Of a stretch of DNA of 64,000 nt, positions 25,705-35,056 are shown in pieces. The stretch covers positions 1 to 64,000 of the forward strand of contig NZ_JAJPUI010000009.1 in the NCBI RefSeq assembly GCF_021390935.1, in the 5' to 3' direction. Source of the DNA: Streptomyces sp. CC228A. Lineage in GTDB: Bacteria > Actinomycetota > Actinomycetes > Streptomycetales > Streptomycetaceae. Position 1 is the first letter of the stretch. Each line of letters opens with the position of its first letter. The translations under genes and the position numbers were made by a program. Below the pieces are notes generated by a model. That model was given only the letters and a program-made list of their open reading frames with translations. It did not search any database and was not told the DNA's origin.

Positions 25705-26451
25705 TCAGGCGTTCGCCTTCGCGACGGCGGCGACCGCCTCCTGCGCGGCCTTCACGGCGCCCTCGACCATGTCCTCGTTGGACGGTGCCTTCGCTCCCGC
25801 GTAGCCGGTGCCGTTGTACGAGACGGTGACCACCACGTTCTCCGTGCGGGCCACGACGACCGCGTAGCGGAAGTCCGCGTCGGTCTTCCTCAGCTCGTAC
25901 GTGATGGTGGTCGCCTCGTTGCCGACGCCCTTCGCCGGGGCGGTGGCCACCTTCTTGGCGCCTTCGAGGGTCTGCGTCTCGGCCACCTTGTCGGTGTACT
26001 TGCGCTGGGCCCGCTGCTCGGCGCTGCCGATCGCCTGCTCCGACTCGAACCGCAGCAGCGACACGTCGATCCAGCGGTAGTCGGAGCCCTTGACGCCCTT
26101 GTCGTCCAGCCCGTTCCAGGAGCAGGCGGCGCGGGCCCCCAGGTCGGTCGACTGGCCCGGTGTGCCGCCCTTCTTCTTGGCCTCGGGCACCAGCTCGTCG
26201 ACCGTCTTCTCCGCGAGCGTCCTGCACGCGTCGGGCAGCTTGGCGAACTTCGCGGGCGCGACGCTGGGCGAGGGCTTGGCCGAGGGCGACGGCGGCGCGG
26301 AGGCGCCGGCCGCGGGGGAGGACGTGGCTCCGGCTCCACTGCTGCCGGATGCGTCGGAGTCGTCCGAGGAGCAGGCGGCGGTGACCAGCAGCGCCGGGAC
26401 GACGGCTGCACAGGCGAGTATGCGGGTGAGGCGCGGGGCTGATCGGTGCAT
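25705..26451 (-). CDS. DUF3558 lipoprotein
   Basis: 248 residues. Signal peptide with lipobox LLVTAACSS, a Ser/Ala/Pro linker, then a DUF3558 domain (FAKLPDACRTLAEKTVDELVP, AACSWNG, FRYAVVVARTENVVVTVSYNG). The family is typical of actinobacterial cell-surface lipoproteins (LppA-like) with no proven function. Start ATG 26451 has AAGGAA upstream. The neighbouring gene 26573-27448 encodes a second member, so this is a tandem paralogous pair. Confidence 0.85.
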   Translation of the reverse strand: MHRSAPRLTRILACAAVVPALLVTAACSSDDSDASGSSGAGATSSPAAGASAPPSPSAKPSPSVAPAKFAKLPDACRTLAEKTVDELVPEAKKKGGTPGQSTDLGARAACSWNGLDDKGVKGSDYRWIDVSLLRFESEQAIGSAEQRAQRKYTDKVAETQTLEGAKKVATAPAKGVGNEATTITYELRKTDADFRYAVVVARTENVVVTVSYNGTGYAGAKAPSNEDMVEGAVKAAQEAVAAVAKANA

Positions 26452-26572
26452 GGTTCCTTCAGTCGGTCGCTCTGTCTGTCGCGTGTCGGCCGCTTGCCGG
26501 CCCGGCCACGTTAGCCCGATTCGGCCGCGGGCCGGCAGGGCCCGGCCGCGGCCGACCGGGCCGTGACGGCGC

Positions 26573-27448
26573 TCACTCCTCGAATCGGTCGGCCAGTTGC
26601 CGGGCCAGTCTGCGTGCCTTGTCCTGCAGTTCCTCACTGTCCGGAACCTCCCCGACACGTGCGGCCTGCGCCGCGTACCGCACGGTCACCAGCACGTTCG
26701 ATGTGCGGAACACCACGCTCACGGTGCGCTGCTGCGCGGTGGCGCCCGCGGGGGTGACGACGTCGTTCAGGAACGCGATGTCCCCGAGGTCCTCCAGTGC
26801 GCGGGGGCGCAGCTCGTCCGGGGTGGCCGAGGGTGCGGGCGCGCCGGGGGCGGAGGCGCCGGCCGAGGAGCTGGGGGCGGGTGCGGCGGTCTGCGCCTGC
26901 GGCCCGTCGGCCGTGCCGGCGGTGGTGCTCGGGCTGCCGGACGCGGCCGGGACCGCGGCCCCTGAGGGCACCGCCGCGGTGGAGGCGTTCGGGGTGCGCG
27001 CGGGCAGCCCGGCCTCGGCCTCCTTGTCGGTGAAGACCTCCTGGGCGCGGTCGTCGTCGCTGACGGCCGGGTCGTAGGAGACGACGCGCTCGAAATCGAG
27101 CGTGAGCTGGTGGTGGGCGGCGGTGCCGTCCGCCTTCCAACTGCACCCGGCGCGGCGGCTGCTGTCGTACGTGACGGCGGCGGCGCCCCGCAGGACGCGG
27201 TCGCGCTGCTCGGGCGGCAGGTCGGCGGCGCCGGGCAGCAGTTCCTGCAGGAGGGCCCGGCCCACGGAGCCGCACGGTTCGAAGAGGGTGCTGTAGCGGC
27301 CGGGGGCGGCCGCGGGGCCGGCGGCTGCGCCGGTCTTGGAGTCGAGCGCGGCGCCGCCGTCGGCGGAGCCCGAGGTGCACCCGGCGAGCCCGGTGGCGAG
27401 GACCGCGGCGAGCGCGGCCAGGCTGGGTGCGTACGCCCTTCGCTGCAC
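26573..27448 (-). CDS. DUF3558 lipoprotein, second copy
   Basis: 291 residues. Lipobox ATGLAGCTS, a domain starting RYSTLFEPCGSVGRALLQELLPGA with AGCSWKADGTAAHHQLTLDFERV, then a roughly 80-residue Ala/Pro/Thr/Ser insertion, and a C-terminal strand TVSVVFRTSNVLVTVRYAAQ homologous to the end of the neighbouring protein. GTG 27448 is used because homology begins there. It is divergent from rtcB. Confidence 0.82.
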   Translation of the reverse strand: MQRRAYAPSLAALAAVLATGLAGCTSGSADGGAALDSKTGAAAGPAAAPGRYSTLFEPCGSVGRALLQELLPGAADLPPEQRDRVLRGAAAVTYDSSRRAGCSWKADGTAAHHQLTLDFERVVSYDPAVSDDDRAQEVFTDKEAEAGLPARTPNASTAAVPSGAAVPAASGSPSTTAGTADGPQAQTAAPAPSSSAGASAPGAPAPSATPDELRPRALEDLGDIAFLNDVVTPAGATAQQRTVSVVFRTSNVLVTVRYAAQAARVGEVPDSEELQDKARRLARQLADRFEE

Positions 27449-27622
27449 GGTCCCGGGCTCCCTTCGCTGCGGGTGGACGCTGAAAACGGCTTGCCGGTGG
27501 TCGGCGGCCGGTGAACACAATGTGTATCGCACGCACAGCCGTCGCTGCCGTTCCACTGCCCCATGTGTGGCTACTGGCACCGGTTTTTGCGATTTCGGAC
27601 TTTTCGGGGGGATAGAGGAACC

Positions 27623-28816
27623 ATGTCGTACGTAGAGGTGCCCGGGGCGAAGGTCCCGATCCGGATGTGGACGGACCCCGCCACGGTCGAGGACGCCGCG
27701 ATGCAGCAGCTCCGCAACGTCTCGACGCTGCCGTGGATCAAGGGGCTGGCCGTCATGCCGGACGTGCACTACGGCAAGGGCGCGACGGTCGGCTCGGTCA
27801 TCGCCATGCGCGGTGCGGTCTGCCCGGCGGCGGTCGGGGTGGACATCGGCTGCGGCATGTCCGCGGTCAGGACGTCGCTGACGGCCAACGACCTCCCGGG
27901 CGACCTGTCGGGCCTCCGCTCCAGGATCGAGGCGGCAATCCCGGTGGGCCGCGGGATGCACGACGAGATGGTCGACCCGGCGCAGCTGCACGGCTTCTCC
28001 CCGGCCGGCTGGGACGACCTGTGGGGCCGCTTCGACGGCGTCGCCGAGGCCGTCCGGTTCCGCCGGGAGCGCGCCGCCAAGCAGATGGGCACGCTCGGCA
28101 GCGGGAACCACTTCGTGGAGGTCTGCATCGACACGGCCGGTGCGGTGTGGCTCATGCTGCACTCCGGGTCCCGCAACATCGGCAAGGAGCTCGCCGACCA
28201 CCACATCGGCGTCGCCCGGTCGCTCCCGCACAACCAGGACCTGGTGGACCGCGACCTGGCCGTGTTCGTCGCCGACACGCCCGAGATGGCCGCCTACCGC
28301 AACGACCTGTTCTGGGCGCAGGAGTACGCGAAGCACAACCGCGCGCTCATGATGGCGCTGCTCAAGGGCGTGGTCCGCAAGGAGTTCAAGAAGGCCAAGG
28401 TCTCCTTCGAGCAGGAGATCTCCTGCCACCACAACTACGTGGCGGAGGAGCGCTACGACGGCATGGACCTCCTGGTCACCCGGAAGGGCGCGATCCGGGC
28501 GGGCAGCGGCGAGTACGGCATCATCCCCGGCTCGATGGGCACCGGCTCGTACATCGTGAAGGGCCTCGGGAACGACGCGTCCTTCAACTCCGCCTCGCAC
28601 GGCGCGGGCCGGCGGATGAGCCGCAACGCCGCCAAGAGGCGGTTCACCGCCGGCGACCTGGCCGAGCAGACGCGGGGCGTGGAGTGCCGCAAGGACTCCG
28701 GCGTGGTCGACGAGATCCCCGCCGCCTACAAGCCCATCGAGCAGGTCATCGACCAGCAGCGGGACCTCGTCGAGGTCGTCGCGAAGCTGAAGCAGGTCAT
28801 CTGCGTGAAGGGCTGA
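27623..28816 (+). CDS. rtcB: RNA-splicing ligase RtcB family protein
   Basis: GTP- and Mn2+-dependent RNA ligase joining 2',3'-cyclic phosphate or 3'-phosphate to 5'-OH ends in tRNA or RNA repair. 397 residues. Metal ligands are visible in MPDVHYGKGATVGS, GVDIGCGM and GSGNHFVEV. The guanylylated His lies in NSASHGAGRRMSR, and MLHSGSRNIG and CHHNYVAEE are conserved. This is the short RtcB type common in streptomycetes. Start ATG 27623 follows GAGGAACC. Overlapping long frames on both strands are shadows. Confidence 0.93.
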   Translation: MSYVEVPGAKVPIRMWTDPATVEDAAMQQLRNVSTLPWIKGLAVMPDVHYGKGATVGSVIAMRGAVCPAAVGVDIGCGMSAVRTSLTANDLPGDLSGLRSRIEAAIPVGRGMHDEMVDPAQLHGFSPAGWDDLWGRFDGVAEAVRFRRERAAKQMGTLGSGNHFVEVCIDTAGAVWLMLHSGSRNIGKELADHHIGVARSLPHNQDLVDRDLAVFVADTPEMAAYRNDLFWAQEYAKHNRALMMALLKGVVRKEFKKAKVSFEQEISCHHNYVAEERYDGMDLLVTRKGAIRAGSGEYGIIPGSMGTGSYIVKGLGNDASFNSASHGAGRRMSRNAAKRRFTAGDLAEQTRGVECRKDSGVVDEIPAAYKPIEQVIDQQRDLVEVVAKLKQVICVKG

Positions 28817-28823
28817 GCCCGGG

Positions 28824-29588
28824 TCACAGCTCCCGGTGGATCTTGGTGTTGGACGCCTGGGCGCGGGGCCGGACGACCAGCAGGTCGATGTTGACGTGCG
28901 GCGGGCGGGTGACCGCCCAGGCGACGGTGTCGGCCACGTCGTCGGCCGTGAGGGGCTCGGCCACGCCCGCATACACCTTCGCGGCCTTCTCCGTGTCGCC
29001 GTGGAAGCGGGTGGTGGCGAACCCCTCGGTCTTCACCATGCCGGGGGCGATCTCGACGACGCGGACCGGGGTGCCCACGATCTCCAGGCGGAGCGTCTCC
29101 GCGAGGACGTGGGCGCCGTGCTTGGCGGCCACGTAGCCCGCGCCGCCCTCGTACGTGCCGTGGCCCGCGGTGGAGGAGACCACCACCACCGTGCCCGCGC
29201 CGCAGGCCGTGAGGGCGGGCAGCAGCGCCTGCGTCATGTGCAGGGTGCCGATCACGTTGACCTCGTACATGCGGCGCCACTCGTCGGGGTCGCCGGTGGC
29301 GACCGGGTCGGCCCCCAGGGCGCCGCCCGCGTTGTTGACCAGCACGTCGCAGCGGTCGAGCGAGGCCGCGAAGGCGTCGACCGCCGCGCGGTCGGTGACG
29401 TCCAGAGGGTGCGCGGCCGCCTCGTGGCCCGCCGCGGAGAGCTCGGCGGCGAGGGCCTCGACGCGGTCCTTGCGCCGGGCCGTGAGGACCACGCGGTGGC
29501 CGGCTTCGGCGAGGCGGCGGGCGGTGGCCGCGCCGATGCCGCTGCTGGCTCCGGTGACGACGGCGACGGGGCGGGCGGCGGCGGTCAT
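28824..29588 (-). CDS. Short-chain dehydrogenase/reductase
   Basis: 254-residue classical SDR: the NAD(P) motif TGASSGIG (12-19), an Arg38-Arg39 pair suggesting NADPH preference, NNAGG (85-89), Ser139 and Tyr152-x3-Lys156 forming the catalytic set. The C-terminal segment PPHVNIDLLVVRPRAQ matches the YdfG/serine-dehydrogenase-like group. Substrate unknown. It ends 7 bp from the rtcB stop on the opposite strand. Confidence 0.9.
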   Translation of the reverse strand: MTAAARPVAVVTGASSGIGAATARRLAEAGHRVVLTARRKDRVEALAAELSAAGHEAAAHPLDVTDRAAVDAFAASLDRCDVLVNNAGGALGADPVATGDPDEWRRMYEVNVIGTLHMTQALLPALTACGAGTVVVVSSTAGHGTYEGGAGYVAAKHGAHVLAETLRLEIVGTPVRVVEIAPGMVKTEGFATTRFHGDTEKAAKVYAGVAEPLTADDVADTVAWAVTRPPHVNIDLLVVRPRAQASNTKIHREL

Positions 29589-29720
29589 GTCGGGCGCTCC
29601 TCGCGAGGGGTCAGGGGACTGCGGGGTGATCCGCCGTCAGCATAGGTGTCCGGGGTGAACGGGGGACACGGCCGCGTGGCTGCCGCGGTTCATACCGTGT
29701 GAAATGGATACCTTTCGGCC

Positions 29721-30197
29721 ATGTCTGCGATGCGTAGAGCCGCCCTCGCGGCGGCTGCCGCCATGGCCGCGGCCGTGGGTGTCCCGCACAGCGCGCTGGC
29801 CGCAGCGCCCGAAGCCGACGTGGCGCACCACGGGTACGCCGCGCTGTCCTCCGGCGGGCGGCTGGACGTGCTGGTGCTGAGCCGGAACCTCGGGCCTTCG
29901 GACCTGGAGGACGCGACGCTGCGGGTCACCGTCTCGGTGCCGCTCGCGGAGGTCGGCCGCACCCTTCCCGCGGGGTGCCTGCGCGGCGGCGACCGGGTGG
30001 TGCTGTGCTCGACGGGCGCCCTGCCCGCCGACGGCACCGCCCAGGAGGTCGCCCTGCGCCTCCAGGTGGAGGGCACGCCGTTCGAGGTGACGGTACGGGT
30101 CGACACCGTGTGGTGCGGGGGTGCGACCGACCGGTACCCGGACGACAACGACCAGCGGGTGCTGGTGCCCGCCACCGGGGACCCGTACGCCTTCTGA
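29721..30197 (+). CDS. Secreted protein of unknown function
   Basis: 158 residues with a signal peptide (RRAALAAAAAMAAAVGVPHSALAAAP), then a compact beta-rich domain resembling bacterial Ig-like or DUF11-type folds (LDVLVLSRNLGPSDLEDATLRVTVSVPL), three Cys (GCLRGGD, VLCST, VWCGG) and a DDND acidic end. Start ATG 29721; ATG 29730 is an alternative. It probably acts in the cell wall or medium. No named family is recognised. Confidence 0.72.
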   Translation: MSAMRRAALAAAAAMAAAVGVPHSALAAAPEADVAHHGYAALSSGGRLDVLVLSRNLGPSDLEDATLRVTVSVPLAEVGRTLPAGCLRGGDRVVLCSTGALPADGTAQEVALRLQVEGTPFEVTVRVDTVWCGGATDRYPDDNDQRVLVPATGDPYAF

Positions 30198-30291
30198 CCG
30201 GGGTGCGGGCGCCGGGTCCGGGCCGCCTCGCGGTCGGGGCGCGGGCGCCGGGGCCCCGGCGGGGCGGGTGACCGGGCCGGTGCGGCCGCGG

Positions 30292-31029
30292 TCAGGCGGC
30301 CGTGCCGTCGCCGAAGTCGCGCAGGGCGGTGCGGACGATGGTGTCGAGGCGGGAGTGGTGCGCGCCCCGCCAGTAGACCCGGCCGCACGCGGTGCAGCGC
30401 GCGAACACGTCGTACGTCCGCTCGGTGCCCTGCTCCAGGTGGTCGCGCACCTCGTCCTTGTGCGCCTCGGTGAGCTCGCCGTTGCAGGCGGTGCACCGGG
30501 TCCAGGGCGCGAGGCGCGGGGCGAACCGCTCCAGGACGTCCCGGAGCTGGTCGTCGGGCCGGTGGCTGTACACGTACGCGCCGGCCCACAGCTCGCGGCG
30601 GCGCAGCAGGCCCCGGTCGCGGGAGAGCATCACGCGCTGCTCCCGCGCGGACCGGGTGGCGAGCGCGGCGTCGCCGATGTCCTCGCTCTCGTACGCCGCG
30701 TCGACGCCGAGCAGCCGCAGGCGCCGGGCGAGGGTGCCGAGGTGGACGTCGAGGAGGAACCGGAGGGGTGCGCCGGGCACCTGCTGGGGGCGGTCGACTC
30801 CGCGTACCTCGATCTCCTCGCCGTGCGCGGGGACGTGCGAGGGGGCGACGGCCCGGCCGTCGGCGAGCAGGGCGCCGACCTCGGTGAGGGGGACGCCGAG
30901 GGATTCCACGACGTGGCCGAGGGTGGACACCCCGTCGGTGAGGACGGCCGTCCGCCCGGCGCGGCGGGCGGCGGGTACGAAGAGGCCCAGGGAGGGGGCG
31001 AAGCGTATGTGGATCTCCGGTCCGTTCAC
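30292..31029 (-). CDS. Mut7-C RNase-domain protein with ubiquitin-like N-domain
   Basis: 245 residues. A Mut7-C ubiquitin-like N-domain (about 3-85, HIRFAPSLGLFVPAARR through EIEVRGVDRPQ) is followed by a Mut7-C PIN-type nuclease domain (RFLLDVHLGTLARRLRLLGVDAAY, VMLSRDRGLLRR) with conserved acidic residues and a zinc-binding knuckle pair (RCTACNGEL and RCTACGRVYWRG). A metal-dependent RNase role is inferred from the family. Start GTG 31029. Confidence 0.88.
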   Translation of the reverse strand: MNGPEIHIRFAPSLGLFVPAARRAGRTAVLTDGVSTLGHVVESLGVPLTEVGALLADGRAVAPSHVPAHGEEIEVRGVDRPQQVPGAPLRFLLDVHLGTLARRLRLLGVDAAYESEDIGDAALATRSAREQRVMLSRDRGLLRRRELWAGAYVYSHRPDDQLRDVLERFAPRLAPWTRCTACNGELTEAHKDEVRDHLEQGTERTYDVFARCTACGRVYWRGAHHSRLDTIVRTALRDFGDGTAA

Positions 31030-31230
31030 GCGGCCAGAATGCCACCGGCGGCGCTGCCCGGCCAGGCGTTTCGGCCGCCGAGGCGCGGTGGCGCCCGCCT
31101 GCGGGGCCGCGGGTTCCCGGCACGGCCGGGGCGTGCGGCCGGTGCCGCTGGTCCACGCGCCCCTGTGCGGTGTCCCCGGCGTTGGCCCTGGACGCGGGGG
31201 CCCGCCGGACGCAGATGCTCGCCGGGCCCC

Positions 31231-31331
31231 GGGCGGTCAGGCCCCGAAAGGGCGGTCGGCTCCCAGGAAAGGGGCGGTCAGGCCCCGAAAGGGCGGTCGG
31301 CTCCCAGGAAAGGGGCGGTCAGGCCCCGGAG
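31231..31331. repeat. 41-bp tandem repeat, two full copies plus a partial third
   Basis: Units 31231-31271 and 31272-31312 are identical, and a third begins at 31313 and decays. Each contains GGCGGTC twice. They lie in the 347-bp gap 31030-31376, which otherwise shows no gene. Confidence 0.85.
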
Positions 31332-31376
31332 GGTGAGGGGCTCCAAGGGGTGGTCAGGCCGCAGAGGCGGTCGGGG

Positions 31377-32054
31377 TCACCCCCAGACCAGGCAGTACGG
31401 CTGGTGGCCGGCTTCGTGGAGGCGTACGGAGAAGTCCTGCCACTCGTGCAGCAGCCGGTAGACGGTGAAGGCGTCGCTGGGGCCGCTGCGGTCGGGGACG
31501 GTGGACCAGATGAAGGCGGCCGCGCCCACGGACTCCTCGCCGACGCCGCGCAGCGGGTCGACGACCGTCGTGGGGAGCTTCACCACGGCGTAGTCGGGGT
31601 GCAGGACGACCAGTTCGAGCGGGGGGACCTTGTGGAGGGGCATGCCCTGGAGCCCGGTGAGGACCATTGCGGCTATGGTCTCCGGCTTGATCTTCGTGAA
31701 GAGGCCGCCCATGCCCAGCTCGTCGCCCCCGAGCTCCTCGGGGCGCATGGAGACGGGGACCCGTGCGGCCGTGGCGCCGTTGGGGGCGCCGAAGTACTTG
31801 TACGTCACGCCCATGCCGCGGCCGCCGCCCCTGCCGGCCAAGGGGTCACCGCTCATGGCCATGGGCCCGCCTCCCACGGGGGTGCCCCGCTCCGCCGCGT
31901 CGTACCGCTCCGCCGCGGGGTCGTCCCGCTCCACGGGATCCCGCTGTCGCCGGTGCCTCCCCCGCCGGGCAGGCCCGGGACCCCGGTCGCCCGTCCCGTC
32001 GCCCCGTCCGCCACCGCGCTGCATATCTCCACCCGACTGCTTGCTGGGCGGCAC
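31377..32054 (-). CDS. Conserved Streptomyces hypothetical protein
   Basis: Up to 225 residues. The first 75 are Gly/Arg/Asp-rich and disordered; the rest is a compact conserved domain starting GMGVTYKYFGAPNGATAARV and ending HEWQDFSVRLHEAGHQPYCLVWG. It is soluble, with no signal peptide. The start is uncertain: GTG 32054 with GGGGA upstream, or ATG 32024 which has GGAG only 2 nt away. It is divergent from hemL. No function is known to me. Confidence 0.7.
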   Translation of the reverse strand: MPPSKQSGGDMQRGGGRGDGTGDRGPGPARRGRHRRQRDPVERDDPAAERYDAAERGTPVGGGPMAMSGDPLAGRGGGRGMGVTYKYFGAPNGATAARVPVSMRPEELGGDELGMGGLFTKIKPETIAAMVLTGLQGMPLHKVPPLELVVLHPDYAVVKLPTTVVDPLRGVGEESVGAAAFIWSTVPDRSGPSDAFTVYRLLHEWQDFSVRLHEAGHQPYCLVWG

Positions 32055-32421
32055 GGTCCCCGCCGTGCGACCCGATCATCGTGTCAGTGACCTCCCCCGC
32101 GGGCGTGTGGTGAAACACCTGTTCCGCTGGAACGTCCGGGCCTCTGACACCATGGTTTCCGTGAGCTGTCCCTATGACGCCCCAGTTTCGCAGACGCGGA
32201 GGACTGGCGCCTTGCCTAAAAGAAGGTTCGGAAACCCTTCGTGAGCCTGATGAAACAAGATCGTGAGGTAACGACTCCCGATCGAGCAAGGGCGTCGGCC
32301 CGATCGCGTCAATCCGGTGGACCGGAGTGGCGCGAAAGGGGCCGCTGCTCGCCCGCCAGGTAGCTGCACGCCAGCCGTCCGCTAGCCGTCCGTCCACTCG
32401 TTCTCGCAGGTCAGGACCCAA
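32055..32421. other. Divergent intergenic region upstream of hemL
   Basis: 367 bp between divergent genes. It contains a stretch at about 32174-32194 that resembles the first codons of hemL (both read Y-D/E-APVSQ) and a lower-GC segment 32210-32280 likely to hold promoters. No gene or RNA is recognised. Confidence 0.5.
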
Positions 32422-33740
32422 GTGTCGTATTCATACGAAGCCCCAGTGTCACAGTCGCTCTTCGACCGCGCGTCCCGCGTGACGCCCGGCGGCGTGAACT
32501 CTCCCGTCCGGGCCTTCCGCGCCGTGGGCGGTACGCCCCGTTTCATGGTGTCCGGTACGGGTCCGTACCTTACGGACGCGGACGGGCGCGAGTACGTCGA
32601 CCTCGTCTGCTCGTGGGGGCCGATGATCCTCGGCCACTCCCACCCCGAGGTGCTCGCCGCCGTGCAGCAGGCGGTGGCGCGCGGGACGTCCTTCGGGACG
32701 CCCGGCGAGGGCGAGGTGGCGCTCGCCGAGGAGATCGTGGCGCGGATCGCGCCGGTGGAGCAGGTGCGGCTGGTGTCCAGCGGCACCGAAGCCACGATGT
32801 CGGCGATCCGGCTCGCCCGCGGTTTCACCGGGCGCGCCAAGGTGATCAAGTTCGCGGGCTGCTACCACGGCCACGTGGACGCGCTGCTGGCGGCGGCCGG
32901 CTCCGGGGTGGCGACCTTCGGGCTGCCCGACACGCCCGGTGTGACGGGCGCCCAGGCGGGCGACACGATCGTGCTGCCGTACAACGACCTGGAGGCGGTG
33001 CAGGAGGCGTTCCACCGCCACCCCGGCGAGATCGCCTGCGTGATCACGGAGGCGTCTCCGGGCAACATGGGCGTGGTGCCGCCGCGGCCGGGCTTCAACC
33101 AGGGCCTGAAGGACGCGTGCGCGAAGAACGGCGCGCTGTTCGTCTCCGACGAGGTCATGACCGGTTTCCGCACCTCGAAGGCCGGCTGGTACGGCGTCGA
33201 CGGCGTGGTGCCGGACCTGATGACGTTCGGCAAGGTCATGGGCGGCGGCTTCCCGGCGGCGGCGTTCGGCGGCCGGGCGGACGTCATGGCGCACCTGGCG
33301 CCGGCAGGCCCCGTCTACCAGGCGGGCACGCTGTCGGGGAACCCGATCGCCACGGCGGCCGGCCTCGCCCAGCTGCGGCTGCTGGACGACGCGGCGTACG
33401 CCAAGGTCGACGCGGTGTCGAAGGAGATCCAGGGGCTGGTCACCGACGCGCTCGCGAAGGAGGGCGTGGCGCACCGGCTGCAGACCGCGTCCAACATGTT
33501 CTCGGTCTTCTTCACCGACCGCGAGGTGTTCGACTACGAGGACGCCAAGCGGCAGGAGGCCTTCCGGTTCACCGCGTTCTTCCACGCGATGCTGGCGCAG
33601 GGCGTGTACCTGCCGCCGTCGGCGTTCGAGTCGTGGTTCGTGTCGACGGCCCACGACGAGCGTGCCGTCGAGCGGATCGCGGCCGCGCTGCCGCCGCCGC
33701 CCGCGCCGCCGCCGAGGCGGCGCCGGAGGCCGCCGTATGA
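32422..33740 (+). CDS. hemL: Glutamate-1-semialdehyde 2,1-aminomutase, one apparent frameshift
   Basis: PLP enzyme turning glutamate-1-semialdehyde (the HemA product) into 5-aminolevulinate. It has RVTPGGVNSPVRAF, SWGPMILGH, VSSGTEATMSAIRLAR, FVSDEVMTGFR and the PLP lysine Lys271 in TFGKVMGGGFP. The frame is intact to about residue 420, then shifts at about 33,690 in GCCGCCGCCC. Restoring one base yields the expected Ala-rich end (ARAAAEAAPEAAV) and a stop overlapping the next start (ATGA), 439 residues in all. Start GTG 32422. A sequencing slip is more likely than inactivation. Confidence 0.93.
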
Positions 33741-34420
33741 CCGGGGGCAAGGACGTCACCGTCGTCCACCTGATGCGCCACGGCGAGGTGCACAACCCGG
33801 ACGGCATCCTGTACGGGCGCCGGGCCGGCTACCACCTGTCGGAGCTCGGCCGGCAGATGGCCGACCGGGTCGCCGAGCACCTGGCGGACCGGGACGTCAC
33901 CTACGTGGTGGCGTCGCCGCTGGAGCGGGCCCAGGAGACGGCGGCGCCCATCGCGAAGGCGCACGCCCTGGACCTGGCCACGGACGAGCGGCTGATCGAG
34001 GCGGGCAACGTCTTCGAGGGCAAGACCTTCGGCGTGGGCGACGGCGCGCTGCGCAGGCCGGGGAACTGGCGCCACCTCACCAACCCGTTCCGCCCCTCGT
34101 GGGGCGAGCCGTACATCGACCAGGTGGTACGGATGATGGGCGCGCTGAACGCGGCGCGGGACGCGGCCCGCGGCCACGAGGCGGTGTGCGTGAGCCACCA
34201 GCTGCCGATCTGGATCGTGCGGAGCTTCGTGGAGCGGCGGCGGCTCTGGCACGACCCGCGGCGGCGGCAGTGCACGCTGGCGTCGCTGACGACGTTCACG
34301 TACCACGGCGACGCGATCGTGTCGGTCGGCTACAGCGAACCGGCGCGGGACCTCGTGCCGCCGCACCTGCTCGCGGGCGCGAAGCCGGTGAAGGGGAAGT
34401 CCAAGGCGTTCGGCGCGTAG
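33737..34420 (+). CDS. Histidine phosphatase (phosphoglycerate mutase-like)
   Basis: 227 residues. The catalytic LMRHGEVHNP has His15, and VASPLERAQETA, the acidic LIEAGNVFEGKTFGVG and VSHQLPIW with the second His are in order. ATGA overlap with hemL implies co-translation at the head of the cytochrome c maturation region. The phosphatase branch, not glycolytic mutase, is likely; substrate unknown. Confidence 0.88.
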   Translation: MTGGKDVTVVHLMRHGEVHNPDGILYGRRAGYHLSELGRQMADRVAEHLADRDVTYVVASPLERAQETAAPIAKAHALDLATDERLIEAGNVFEGKTFGVGDGALRRPGNWRHLTNPFRPSWGEPYIDQVVRMMGALNAARDAARGHEAVCVSHQLPIWIVRSFVERRRLWHDPRRRQCTLASLTTFTYHGDAIVSVGYSEPARDLVPPHLLAGAKPVKGKSKAFGA

Positions 34421-34581
34421 CGGGGCGCCCTGCGGGGGCGGCGCCCGCCCCCGCACCCCCGCGGCGAGGGCGCGTCCCCGCCCGTGGCCGGGCCTGTGTC
34501 TCTCTGTGGCCCCGGACCGGCCCCGCGGCACCGGGCCGCGCTCGTCCCGTACGCCTTCCGTACACCCGCATTCATCGGGCC

Positions 34582-34740
34582 CGCGTCCTTCGCGTGGCGC
34601 CGGATGAGCCCGTGGTGGTGGGCCGCGTCCTTCCCGTGGCGCCGGATGAGCCCGTGGTGCTGGGTCGGCCCGTGGTGCCGGGCCGCGTCCTTCCCGTGGC
34701 GCCGGACCAGTCCGCGGCGCCGGACCGGCCCGTGGTGCCG
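34582..34740. repeat. 42/60-bp degenerate tandem repeats in a long non-coding gap
   Basis: The 636-bp gap 34421-35056 between the phosphatase and the deacetylase genes holds copies at 34582-34623, 34621-34680 and 34681-34740 sharing GCGTCCTTC(C/G)CGTGGCGCCGGA. They are flanked by an outer repeat (about 34541-34580 and 34746-34788). The right part (34890-35050) is lower in GC and likely carries the promoter of the next gene. No supported gene. Confidence 0.75.
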
Positions 34741-35056
34741 GGCCCGCGTTCGTCCCGTGCGTCTTCCGTACGCCTGCATCCCTCGGGCCTCCGCCCGGGG
34801 ACGCCCGTGCGGGGGCGCGGGCCCGAGGCCGGGGCGTGCTGACCCGCGCGGCCCGCCCCGCGTCGCGGAGGCCGCGCCGTCCCACCCGCCGTGCGATCAG
34901 GGGGACGCTTTTCGGCCACAGTGATTCCGTACGAAGATCCCCGCATCTTCTTCCCCTTCGCGGCCTCGCCACGGGAACCGGCAGCTCTTTTCCGCCATCT
35001 TTGCCAGTGCCGGTCCGGACGTATGTCCGGAGCACGCGAGCACGGAGGGGGAAAGC

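Noticed and set aside
29690..31156. Long Arg/Pro-rich minus-strand frame across the Mut7-C and secreted-protein genes
   Set aside because: It is a shadow of real genes in other frames with no start signal.
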